The notes beneath the pieces were generated by a model, which searched no databases, had not been told where the DNA came from, and saw nothing but the letters and a program-made list of their open reading frames with translations. From the NCBI GenBank assembly GCA_905250885.1, contig CAJNOQ010000024.1:1-64000 (forward strand): a DNA stretch of 64,000 nt, read 5' to 3'. Below are positions 36,715-49,200 of this stretch, in pieces (position 1 is the first letter of the stretch; every line of letters begins with the position of its first letter). A program made the translations under genes and the position numbers. This stretch comes from Didymodactylos carnosus (taxonomy: Eukaryota > Rotifera > Eurotatoria > Philodinida > Philodinidae).

Positions 36715-38600
36715 TTATCGTCTTGATCGCGATGTTTTTGACTGCCGAGATGATGATGAACGACGTGGTGGCGGCGATTGATATCGTTGACGTCCATTCA
36801 TTCTATCAGATGGAAAACGATCAGATGATGGTGGCGACGCATACCGACTAAATTAATATTTATTCATTTATCAAAATTAGCAGAGATTCAAGACAGATAT
36901 TATCAAAGACTGAGGACAACCAAGAGTATAATTATTGACAATGCGTCAAAAATATCTGACTAAATGGCTACACACATCATTCGGAACGGTAAACTATGAG
37001 ATTGCTCAAAACCATCCTCGTAGGTAGTCCATTTGTCCGAATAATACTTCGAAACCCACCAAGAAGTACTGCATAGATATAACGTGCGATAACAATATCA
37101 ATTTCGAAACGAGAACGGCGACGATTTTTTTCTCGATCCAGTTTGCTTGTCAGCGTATTTCTTACCTTCGCGACGAACTTGATGATTGTGGCAACGGATA
37201 CGGACCAGACGGATACGAACCGTGATAATCATACCTGAAAACATTGAACATTTATCTTCTATATTGAATTATGGAGGCTTCTTCCCGATTGACAACGAAC
37301 ACAAACAAAAAAATCCGTATAGTCTACGTTTGTTGATGTTACGTATCGTTTCAAACGAAAGAAGATATATTGAAAGAAACAGTGAGTAATAAAAAGACAA
37401 ATACCGAACAACTAAAGTGTACAGCTTTGATTTTTCTTTCGAAGAAACGTACCGCATTGAACGATGAAGATCGGATGCCGCCAATGCACGATAGTAATCA
37501 TCTCGATATGGATCACGTAAATAGGGATCGCCGTAACTCATTGACGGTCCTAAACTTCGATGATCGCCACCACGACGAACGTATGGATGATCATAGGGTT
37601 GATAACGATCAATTGAACGCATTGAAAAACGATCTGAACCATAACCATTTCGATGTACAGGCATCATTGGATAATCACTAAAACAGCAACGAATAAATGA
37701 AAAATGTTTAATTCACGCTCTTGTCTGCAACAGAGATCGACGCTTAGGAAAGAAGTCGATATTTCCTACTAGTTCAGTATGTCATCCCATAAGTATATAT
37801 AGAATTAGTCCTATTTTGTATTCCTTCCACAACTTTTCTTCATAGCATAAAACATAAGTAAATTTAACAAACCGTGAAGATCTCATTGACATGGAAGGAG
37901 GCGGACTTGAACCCATACTAGATGGAATACGTTTTCTAAAAAACGAAAACAAATATACATTGCACGTGATTAAGATTTTAAACATGATAAAATGAATCAC
38001 TGAGAATAAGACAGATAAAATACTTACTGTGATCGTTCACCTTTTCTTGTTTGAGTGGTAGACATCTAAATAACCAAAAAAATATACTCCATGGATATTT
38101 CATCCTGAAAGCAATTAATAATATCTAACCGAGCAACATCAACTTCGAATTTCATTTAGATTAAGTCACTAAAACAATGTATTTATGTCAAAAGAATATT
38201 CCATTTCTATTAGATTGTCTGTTAGACAAAACAAATAAGTTCTTTAACTGATAGTTCAAGAAGACGTCGATTAATGGTACCAGAAAAAAGTAAGTTCAGA
38301 TGACTTCTTCAACTCTCAACATACCTCCACTTTGATTCTTGTTCCTTTCAAATTAAAATCGTTTAATGCAGCAATCGCAGCTTTAGCTTTACTGGCATCT
38401 TCCATATGCTAAAAGGGAATAATAGAACAAAATAAATTATTATACAAATACAACATTAGTATTTTTTTGCTTCTTACTATAAATCCATAATCTTTAATAA
38501 TATCACATTCAAGAACTTTTCCATATTTTTCAAATAATTCTTTCAATTCAGTACTACTAACAGTAGGCGGAACATTACCACAATACAGTTTTGTAGGCAT
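36715..38600 (-). CDS. RBM4/Lark-like RNA-binding protein, single RRM with RS-rich tail
   Basis: Minus-strand exons 38600-38478, 38408-38325, 38065-38028, 37935-37873, 37677-37453, 37234-37166 and 36847-36715 give 244 residues with all phases consistent. Residues 4-75 form one [12 protein letters not shown] is RNP2, and KDYGFIHME, split by the first intron, is RNP1. [20 protein letters not shown] closely resembles RBM4/Lark RRMs, which act in splicing and translation control. The rest is low-complexity Arg/Ser/Tyr/Pro ([40 protein letters not shown]) and ends RSRR like SR proteins. The CCHC zinc knuckle and second RRM typical of RBM4 are absent, so it could instead be an SR-like or RBM14-like protein. 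Likely nuclear. Confidence 0.85.
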
Positions 38601-39368
38601 AGTAAAAAAAAACACCAGTCTGAAAGAAAAATGGATTATGTAGGGTGAAATCGACGCCTGATTCACCTATTAAACTTTTCATTTGTATAAATATTTAAGT
38701 TTTTAAAGTTAATATATCTAACGCACAAGTTTGTTCAAATTTCAAAATCTCACTACATCAGAGCTATACGAGACAAATCGATATATGGATAAAAACTTTT
38801 TCTACACGTGAATATAGTAGCTAGGGCAAATAAGACTTTTTCTAATTCGAAATAAGAGTTCGATATCACCAATATATTCTGAAAGAAGAATAAATAGAAA
38901 AGAAACCTTGAAATTAACTCTTTAAATTTAAACCAATCAAACGTATATAATCTTTGTGCTCTACCATCTCCGATGTTTTTTCATCCCCTGCGAGATTTTT
39001 TCCAAAGCGCCCCTATGCTACTTTTGAAAAATACAGTTATGACATTCTTTCATTTATTTAAGAAGTGGTGATAGCTAGATGCTACCGACAATTATAAAAG
39101 TAAATATATCTGTTGCAATAAACGAATGTTCCCGGGAAATACTGCACTACTGAAAGCCGAGAACACTTTTGAAGTACGCCTTCTTCCGCTGAATATGACT
39201 GGATGATTTTTAAACCAATCACCATTCTAATCAGAATTCAATAAAAGATGGAAAGAAGTAAATGAAAAGATCTCTCTCACTCCCTATTTATCTATACTCT
39301 CTGTTCAATTTTAGTTTCTTTTCGTTGATTATAAGCATTTTTTCTTCTTAGAAACGCCTTTAACGTAT
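38601..39368. other. Divergent intergenic region between RRM gene and ATAD3
   Basis: Likely holds promoters of both flanking genes, which point away from each other. No specific promoter motif could be recognised. Confidence 0.4.
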
Positions 39369-39545
39369 ATGAACTTCTTATTGTTTCCGCTCTTGGGATT
39401 GCTGACGAAATCTGCAGGCGTATTACACTATAAACATAATTCCGATGCTCTTAAGATACAGTTGAATACACAGTTAGAATATACTCTTCGCTCTCGCAGT
39501 GAAAGCCCTACTGGGATTGAAGGTTTCGCTCTTGTAATGTGGTGA
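39369..39545 (+). CDS. Small ORF with signal-peptide-like start; possible ATAD3 uORF
   Basis: A 58-codon frame from ATG to TGA beginning MNFLLFPLLGLLTKSAG, a hydrophobic signal-like start, and ending IEGFALVMW. Its last bases are ATGTGGTGAGTTC, where GTGAGT is a good splice donor. If that donor joins the acceptor TTTCAG just before the ATAD3 ATG (39911), the frame would end in TGA overlapping that ATG. It may therefore be a 5'UTR exon with an upstream ORF, a small secreted peptide, or chance. Confidence 0.35.
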   Translation: MNFLLFPLLGLLTKSAGVLHYKHNSDALKIQLNTQLEYTLRSRSESPTGIEGFALVMW

Positions 39546-39910
39546 GTTCACATAAGAAACTTAAAGTCGGTTTATCTCAATCGTTCGACTCTTTGTTCCA
39601 TTACTCATCTTATCAAACTAGTTCAAGAGTTTTGTTTGGCAACTGGTGCTTATTTCCATTGACAAAAGAAAATGTTCACTGTTGCTGAATGTAAAAGATA
39701 TATTTTATTACAATCATACATTCTAAGAACGGCCATGTGAATATTTGCGTTTTATCAGATATATGACTTTTGTTACTACACTTTCGTTCACTTTTACTTC
39801 TTTATCATCTTTGGACTGATAAATAGATTAATCAATTAGTTTTCCAGAAGTTAATATCTAATTTGATTATTTATTTTTGGTACTTATTCTATGTTAGAAA
39901 TTGATTTCAG

Positions 39911-42401
39911 ATGTCTTGGCTATTTGGTTATAAAAAGTCATCATCTACTTCTCCTCCTTCAGTTAGTGAAACTGGAGGTGTGAGCGATGCTTCATCATCA
40001 AATGACAATAAACCGACGGATAACAAGTCATTTGCAGGACGTGAATCTGTGTATAAATTCGACTCAACCGCATTGGAAAGGGCTGCAACTGCTGCTAAAG
40101 TTTTAGAGCGTTCACGTACGTATGAACGATTATTTATTTTCGAAAATCAGATATAAAGTTTTCTCTTTCTAGAATATGCCACTCAAGCATTTGACGTCGT
40201 TAGATTACAAGAACAAACGAAACAGTTAGAAATTCAAAAACAAATGAAAGTATGTTAACTCCCGTAATATTGTTTATAACAGTTTAAAGTTACTACGCCT
40301 TTCATATAGGAATATTCACAACATGAAGAAGCAATTCGTTTTCAACATCAACGTCAGTTAAATGAAGAAAAACGTCGTACGATGGAAATAGAAACCCAGA
40401 AAGCAAACGAAGTATGTTGAGAATTAATCTCAACATAATGTAATCTGAACATCTGTATGATTAATTTTTCTTTATAGCGTGCACGATTTCAAGATCAGTT
40501 AGCTCGAAAACGAATGCAAGATCAGCAGTATGAGCAGGTGAGTTTTCTCATAGCACTTTAGATGTTGTTGTTCGAATGAATGTGTGTGTTTAGGCACGTG
40601 TAAAAGAAGAAGAAAGAAGACGGCAAGAAGAATCTGTAGAAAAGCAAGAAAACACACGACAACGTAATTTTAGATAAACTAAACATTAAATGATTCGATA
40701 TTGTATGTTCATGTTTCCAGGATCGATCGAATATGCTGAACAAGTGCGGCACCAATACGAAATGAAACGTTTAGAAGCCGAATTAAAAGGAAAAGCGCAA
40801 ATTGAACGTGAAAATCGTGAACTTTACCTCGAACAAATTAAATTAAAAGCAGAACAAGAACGTAAAACCGTATTAGAAGGTATAAAAACAGCTGGTAGTG
40901 TAGTGGGACAAGGAATAACAACATTGCTTGAAAGTCCGTCAAAAGTTCTTCTTGCAGTATGTTTTTTTAACAACCATTATTCATCCTTTATTACAAAATA
41001 ATTCTTATTATATTCTAGGCTGGAGGTATTACATTGTTGGCATTAGGTATTTACACGACAAGAGGTGGCACGCAAACAGCTGTGAAATATATCGAGTCTC
41101 GATTAGGCAAACCACCATTGATACGTGAAACATCGCGAACAACATTTCTTACACCATTTCGTGCACCATTCAAAACAATAAGACATTATTTTACAAAAGC
41201 AGAAGATTCATTAAAAGGTGTTGTGTTAGATCCAATGTTAGAATCACATTTGAGAGAAATAGCAATAGCAACACGTTTCACGAAGAAAAATCGTGGCCTA
41301 TTTCGAAATTTATTAATGCATGTAAGCAATCTCAAATTTGTCTTATCATAAACTTATCGGTAATTCTTTTATTTTGTTGCAGGGACCACCAGGAACTGGG
41401 AAAACATTATTCGCTAAAGTACGTAGAACATGCATTTCTCTTTTGTGTTGAGTTATTAATTTGTTTTCTAGAAACTAGCTGCACATTCTGGGCTTGATTA
41501 TGCGATAATGACGGGCGGTGATGTGGCTCCATTGGGTCGGGATGCAGTTACAGCTATTCACAAAGTATTCGATTGGTCACAAACAAGTAGACGTGGACTG
41601 TTATTATTTATTGACGAAGCCGATGCATTTCTGAAAAAACGTGCCACAGTAAGAAATACTATTAAATCTCTGCAAAATCTGATCTTTATAGATTGTTCGA
41701 TTTTTATACAGGAAAAAATTAGTGAAGATATGCGCGCAGCATTGAACGCATTTCTATATAGAACTGGTGAACAATCAACTCGGTAAGATCTAATAAAGAA
41801 CAGAAAAAGTAAACCTTAAAGTAGACTAATAGAAATTGATTTATGTCATAGTGAAAATAATTAATTGTTATATTTTAGTTTCATGATGGTATTAGCCAGT
41901 AATGAACCCGAGCAGTTTGATTGGGCTGTGAATGATCGACTTGATGAAATGGTGCAATTTAATTTACCCAGTATAGAAGAACGTCGGCGTATGACATACT
42001 TATACTTTGATAGTTATATATTACAGTCAGCTGAACGAAAACGGTAAAGAAAATAGAGTACCCTTTATTACAAAAACTCTTGCGTTATATACCAATTTGT
42101 TATTTTCCATTTTAGCAAAATCAAAATTGATTCATTTGATTTCGAGAAAAAATGTGAAGAATTAGCACAAAAAACGGATGGATTTTCTGGACGTGAAATA
42201 GCAAAATTACTAGCGGCATGTCAAGTATGTTCAACGTCATAAAGCTCGTTTCATCTATATGTTGTATTAGTCTCGTTTTAGGCAACTGCATATGCATCTG
42301 AAGATGGAACATTAACAGAAGCAATGATTGACACAAAATTACGTTATGCATTAGACAGTCATGTTAAAAAAGTTGCTTGGAGAGCAGAAGAAGAGCGATA
42401 A
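39911..42401 (+). CDS. ATAD3: ATAD3, mitochondrial inner-membrane AAA+ ATPase
   Basis: Protein of mitochondrial nucleoid and membrane organisation. Thirteen exons: 39911-40115, 40173-40249, 40310-40411, 40478-40537, 40594-40663, 40721-40956, 41019-41321, 41383-41418, 41472-41648, 41712-41782, 41879-42043, 42116-42224 and 42282-42401, giving 576 residues (human ATAD3A about 586). After the N-terminus comes a long charged coiled coil (about 55-235, ending [15 protein letters not shown]). A transmembrane segment follows (about 245-262, [15 protein letters not shown]), then an AAA+ domain with Walker A GPPGTGKT (352-359) and Walker [10 protein letters not shown] (406-414). The arginine-rich end WRAEEER matches family length. 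The ATG directly follows a TTTCAG acceptor, so a 5'UTR exon or spliced leader is likely. Confidence 0.95.
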
Positions 42402-43102
42402 TTTGAAATCCGTAGGTAAAATTAGGCAATCTTTTCATCTGTTATTTTCGTGCAATATCTTCTTTTAGTATGCACATGGAAACGGATGAATTTTGTATTC
42501 CAAATTTGTTGAGAAAAAAAAACTGAGATATCTCACTAATGAACTATTTAGTATAGATCTACTGGAATAACGCAATTCTGACAATCTTGAAATGATTGAC
42601 TATCACAATCTCGAAGCATCACTTTTTCTACTCTATTTTTTATCACAATTGTACTCTTGTAAATGTATGTGTTTGTTAAAAGATCTACAAAATAAGAATG
42701 ACACTAGATATTTTTGTTTCATATTATCTGAAACAAATGAATTATTATTGTTGTTGTTTTTGTGTGTTTTTTTACTAGGCAATTGTCTCTTTCTATTTTT
42801 ATATTCTTGTTTTCTTTTGTTGTTTTGCTAGAATACGCACAGTGATTAAAAATGGTACACAGTATCACACTTCATTTGTTTTGTTAAAGTTTAACGTTGT
42901 TAAAGATATTAGAAAATAAAGCATTAACTTGTTTATCTATTTTGGGTCAATATAAGACTATTGCCTGGAAATATGTTTGTCTTTTTTGACTGCAGTTCAT
43001 TTTTTGATAGGACACGCTATAATCCTGCTATTAACTTAGAGATTCGCAAATTTTTTGCTTTTTGACATGTGCTTACTAGTTTAGTGTATTTTATCTTAGA
43101 TC
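42402..43102. other. ATAD3 3'UTR and ankyrin upstream region
   Basis: Contains a poly(A) signal AATAAA at 42915-42920. TTATCTTAG just before the ATG at 43103 may be the acceptor of a 5'UTR intron of the next gene. Confidence 0.5.
42915..42920 (+). terminator. Candidate poly(A) signal of ATAD3
   Basis: AATAAA about 515 bp after the ATAD3 stop, the clearest hexamer before the next gene begins. Confidence 0.45.
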
Positions 43103-43216
43103 ATGTTATCCAGTCCACAATATATAGATCATAGCCATCATTATATACCAGATGATCAGTTAATAAATGGCACTTCATATTATGCAACACCGATAAATTC
43201 ACCATGGACAAACCAG
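43103..43216 (+). CDS. ANK: Ankyrin candidate first coding exon A
   Basis: ATG-led 38-codon exon (starts [14 protein letters not shown], ends INSPWTNQ) followed by donor GTATTT and preceded by an acceptor-like TTATCTTAG. Phase 0, compatible with the shared exon at 61309. Codon composition is clearly gene-like against a very AT-rich background. If it is used, the intron is 18 kb. Confidence 0.55.
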
Positions 43217-46200
43217 GTATTTATGCTTAGAAAAATAGGATAGTTATTTATTGCCTATTGTTCATTTTGATTGATTATTTTCATTAATATTGCCATTTGC
43301 AATGAATAATTGATATATCTGTGTGTGTGTGTGGTGGGGAGAGAGACAGAGAGAGAAAGAAATAGGAAAAAGAAAAAACACAATACTATTTCATTATCCA
43401 TAATTCATGGCTTGTTGTTTTTCTCCTATCGTTCACCAACCCATTAATACTTCATCTCTCGTGAGAATAAAATTTCTATATATTCTTCAATATTTTTACA
43501 AAAGTTTTCGATATTGTTGCCACATAACCGCAGCATGAACTTGACATGAAAATATTCTTATTTAGAAAGTATTAACATCTTTAATTATCTACGATCATCT
43601 ACTTAAGCAACAAGCAGTCAGATATTACTCTCTCTTTTTTTTTAAAGTTCTACATTCAAGTTCGATGATCTTTTATTAGTTGAAGTATATTGTTTATTGA
43701 TTTCAAATACCTTTTGACAAACGACCATGAACTTTATTATGTTTTTTCTACTCGTTTCACAGAACGGAAATTCAGTTTTTTGACTTTGTATGAAGTATAT
43801 TCCATTTAGTTATAAATTATTAATCATGTTCTTAACAGCAAGAAGAAAAAAAAAAGAACACAAAAGCACCGACACATACAAAAAGAGAAAAAAAGAAAGT
43901 TCTTTTGTTCTTATAAATTTCTTGTGTATTGATTGCTTCAGTTGCTTTTTACGGTATAATTCTCTTGCCAGAAACACTAGTTTTCTCACTCAATATAAAA
44001 TATATACGTTTTGTTTCATATGATTACTTTTTTTTTTTGTATATAATCAAAATGAACAATAAATTATGTTGATCACATAAAAACAATGGTAGTAAACAAA
44101 GATCAACAGGAACAGGAGAACACGTCGACAAACATGGTAAATGATAAATGCTATCGATGTAGTGTTATGTTGTTTTTGTTTGTTAATTGTTTCAGAAGAA
44201 GATAAGAGAGAGACATCGTAAATTTTCATATTTCTTCTGTTTCTTTTACATGAGAAGTGATCCTATTAATTCAGCAGTGATTATCAGTCAGTTATTATCA
44301 ATAAATAGCTTGTTCATCAAAGAAAAGTCGAAAATGTTTTTATTTTTTTTATTTCAAAAACTCGTCACAATTCATACATTCACAAATAAATCTGTTCTAT
44401 AGAAACATTACTTGACGATATTTTAAATACATTCTGTACTTGTTAGTTTTTGTGCACCGGAGAAATTTTGATAGACAACAGCGGTACATATAACGGAACT
44501 TGATGTTAGTAATGAATCAGCTGTGAAAGTAATTTTATAATTAATACCAGCAACCACTTGTGTTTCTACATGGGTGACTTTGTCATTAACTAAATATAGA
44601 TTATTTTCACCTTCAATTTTGCTTTTTGCTAATTTAACAAATTGTGCGGCCAATGTACTATGAATTAAATCTGGACGGTTTGTATAACCACCGGTCAATT
44701 GTGAATAACCCATTGTAAATAAAACGGCTAATACGATAAGTTTGAACATTATTGTCGTTGATATTTGTTATATGAAGGTGTAGGTGAAATGTATTAAAAA
44801 TGAGTTTTAGAATTGTGTTTTGACTCTTGTTATTTATAGTCCTTTTATACTTGATCATAAATTAAATTTTTTCTTTATCATCGATGTGAATTAATGCATC
44901 TGCAAAACCAGGTTTACTCGCTTAAAAATCATTCACATTCATCGTCCGCATGTGATCGATAAACTATTCCCACATTGTTTGTTGATAATAATTTCATAAA
45001 GGAAAACATTAATTGTATGAGTTCAACAATCATTATTTTAAAACTTTTATTTAAAACAGGAGCTTTCGATTACAACTGTAATCATCGTCAGCTACATTTT
45101 AGGCCTAAATGTAGCTGACGATGATTACAGTTGTAATCGAAAGCTCCTGTTTTAAATAAAAGTTTTAAAATAATGATTGTTGAACTCATACAATAAATGT
45201 TTTCCTTTGTGATCAATAAAAAGAAAACTATTCACAAATAGAACAATAGTCCTTGTAAAATGAAAAAACCGAAAATGTAGAATGATAAACGAAAATTGTA
45301 CTTGTCATTAGGATTTTTTTCCTATATCATATATTCGATTTTTTAACTAGAATTAAACTAAATATAGGCATTAAACTTAGCATGCCATCTATTGACATAA
45401 TTTTCTAAAAATATTTATTTTGTTATTGCATCAGCAGTAGAACGATATATTGAAATCTTGTAAATAATATGATCATTTAAAAGTTTTTGATATTCTCAAT
45501 AACAATGTGTCTAAGTGAACTTTTGGCTTATGATAATCAAAAGTGTTGTTAAGCTCTTATTAAACTTTTGTCAACTAGCGTTAGTTTTTCATCTATTCTC
45601 TTTGATTGAGCAAAAAGAAAAAAGTGTTTACTTTGTAAATAGATTACAAGAGATATAAGAAAATAACAATTTTCTAGAAGATTATTTATTAATTGTATGC
45701 GTATTTAGGTGTTTTTTTTTATTTTATTAAAGACAATGATGGTTTTTCTTCTTCTTCTTTTTCGACAACAACAAACAGAAATAGAGACTTTATTTCGAAT
45801 ATAGTAGTAGAAAAACAATTGATCAATATCAACATAAACTTCCATTATTTTGCATTTCTAATTAGTTCTGCATACGTTTATTATGTAGATTTCTTCTACG
45901 ACAAATAAAATTTTTTCAATAAAGAAAGAAAGAAAGAAGAAAAAAAAACAAATCAAAAGACGTGTTCGTTTTCTTGTATCTATCGAGAAACATTATTGAC
46001 TCTTCATATGTACTCTCATTGCACTTTGTTCTCCATTTTTTTCAATGGAAAACAAAAAATCTGTTTTTTGTTTTTATTAGTATATTTGAAAAATTGAGTT
46101 TACTTTTTAATGAGAGAATGATGAGTGTAGAATCATATACAAATCATCTAATGATAAATGATAGATTTGATACCTGTATTTATCTCATCAAATAATTTTT

Positions 46201-49200
46201 CATCTTGGACAGAAAAAATTTTGTGCTCTCTAAGCTGATAATGAAATGATACAAGCTACCAACAAGATTTATTTAGTTAAGAATAATGTTAAACAGTCAT
46301 TTTGACATTTAACTTGATATGTTTAATAAATTTTCTAAAAGTTTTACAAATAATTTAGTATGGCACGATGAATAGTAAAAAGTCTTGAACTAATGAATAT
46401 TTAATTTATAACGTTATGTAAAATGATAAAGTAACAATTGGAAATTATTTTGATAAAAAATCTTAGTTGTGAGAATATGCGCGTTGATATGATAATTATT
46501 TGTTTTTACTTTTCAGAAACTCTGTTACATGTATAGGATGGATACATAAATCTCTATCAAATTTATTATTTGTTAGTTTTCTCTATATCTTATTCAATGC
46601 GTACGTATCCTTTTCTCTAAATGTCCTTTGTTAAGTATATCACTAGATGGACGTGTGTATATCAAATTGATGGAGAGCGACAGGAGAGAGAGAGAGAGAG
46701 AGAAAGAGATTGTTCTATTCATCTATCTTTATACCTTATACTGTTGTTATTGTTGTTACTATACACCAGTTTTTTTCTCTTTTTGATCGCTGGCCAGCAC
46801 GGAAGAGAAGAAAGAGAATAAAAAACAGATATAATAAATAAACAATCAGTTGACATTATTATAAGTTCAACACAAAATAAAATGTAAGAAAGAATGTTCT
46901 ATGTATGTGTGCCATAAAAAGTATATTATTTTTCTCTCTTTCTCTTCTTTCTTACCTTCGGCATAAAAGATAAATTGTCCATATTAGGTGGAATTATTTC
47001 TGTTTTTTGTTTTCTCTTTTTATATAAACAATATGTACACATTCACACACACACACACACTACTGTTGTCCAGTATGAAGTATAAATGCTTACGTTTAAT
47101 ATTATTTTAATCGGATGTTATTGGTTTTTTTTATTGTTCCAGTTTTATTAAATAATGATCATTTAAATAAACCATATCTATATTTTTTTGTTTTGTTTTT
47201 ATTAAATTCAAATGAAAGTGTTTTAATATAGAGTTTTTATATAAGAAAGATGACACGTTCGACGAAACAAATAGCAGGGGTAAGGGATAAACTTTTTGTT
47301 TGTCATCTTTTACAGGCATAAAAATTTCAACAAGCTTACAGCAAAATTGTACGATATGAACTTCAAGTAATTTATCAAGACGATAGGAAACAATGTTTAG
47401 TAAAAATCAAACATACATGAAAGACGTTTTGTACGACAAAATGCTGTTGTTGTTGCTTTTTTGTTTGACGAGTAGTCTAGAATCGCTGTTATTTCTAAAC
47501 TTTACTTTATACGGGGAGGGGCGGTAAAAAAAGAGCATTTATTAAAAACGTTTAAGTGCTGTTGTGATATTCAGTAACAATATCAAGTTGAATTGAAAAT
47601 GTTAATTTTTCTTCTTTTATTGAAAGATGATTACTACTTATATACATATTTTACTTGAGAATTGTAGTTATTCATTTTTGAACAAGAAAAAAAGATTGAA
47701 ATTCAAAATAGTGAATATTTCTCAACTTTAACATATAAAGTAAAAATATTCTTATATTCGATTTGTATGATTAAAAACGATACAACTAACGACAATTACT
47801 TTTTTCGTCTAAATTGTTTAGTACCATCATTATGATACTAACTAACGTTTATTTCGCTGAGAGGCTTGACTATTCATGTAATATTCTTCCATTAGTAAAA
47901 TCACTCAATATGTTGTCTCGTTTTTTGCTTTGTCTTTCCATAATATTCTCTATATGTTATTATCACATTGTTATACAAGGTTTTGTTTATTAAAAAAACA
48001 AGAGATGAATGTAGTTTGTTCACATATACACTTAACTAGAATACAGACATATATCCAATCGACCATATTCTTCTTCTCTCTCTCTCTCCCTTTTGTTTGT
48101 TACGATACTTTCCGTGAATATACATTATTATGTATATAAAATTTATTAGTCTATCTTCTGATTGTAACAGAAACTAGATAAATTTAAGTTAAAAATGAAA
48201 TTAAATCTATTTTTAGTTCATTGTCAAATAGTTAGTGTCAAAAATAAGAAAAAAAAGTAATCATATTTGCCCAGATATAAGAGCTATTCTGAAAAACGAA
48301 CTTCATTTTTGAATAAACACCAAAAAAGAAAAAAAAATCCAAGATTTATTCAAATTTGATCATTAGTTTTTTGATCATATTTTCTCTAAGCTTTGGATAC
48401 CACCAATCCGCTTTGGATTATTTCTGAGTATTTTGACAGGTAATAATTTAGTTTACATTATGATGTAACATTCTTTTAAAAATAGAATATATAAGTATAG
48501 AAGAATATTTAATGAAATCTTTTTGTTAAAGTAACAATATTTTATAAAACTAATAAATATAAAGTTTTTTTTTTTTTTCATTTTTTAAGATTAAAAATGG
48601 AAGACAATTATGTTTTTGTTTTTGTCCATTTTTTTTTCTTTCTATCTTGAGTATATGTCTATTAATTTGTATGGATGGAATGAATGTAATATAGTTTTAA
48701 GTGTACTGTTAATACTAATTTTAATTGATTATTTATGAAACAAATTGAAATATGAAAATCGATTGAATACGATTTTTTTTTCTTTGTCGCTATTTACCAT
48801 CATCAAGATGTATATGCGTTTTTTAATGTTTTTCTTTTCGTCTCATTTTCTTTATTCATAACATGACAATTTATAAAAATTTAAAAAAAAACAAAAGATA
48901 ATTTCAACGAAAATAAATATGAATAAATTTTTTGTTTTTTTGATTATTTTGACTATGGATATGTCTCGGACCAATAATCTATTTTTCTTTATCTCATATT
49001 TCATTTATTTTGGATTAGAGAGAAGAAGAAAAAAGAAAAATATTGACACTTATTTTCAATTTTGTTACTGAATTCTATATGCACACTACTATTTTGAATT
49101 CTATATTTAATAGAATAGGATGACATCTTCATCCTATAGATTGATTGATTGATTATAGTTGACGACAAAATGAGAAGCTGTTTTTAAAATTGAACATGTT

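Noticed and set aside
47250-47279. Ten-codon frame [10 protein letters not shown] before GTAAGG as an ankyrin first exon
   Set aside because: Phase and donor fit, but the length is too small to separate from chance; noted only in the intron description.
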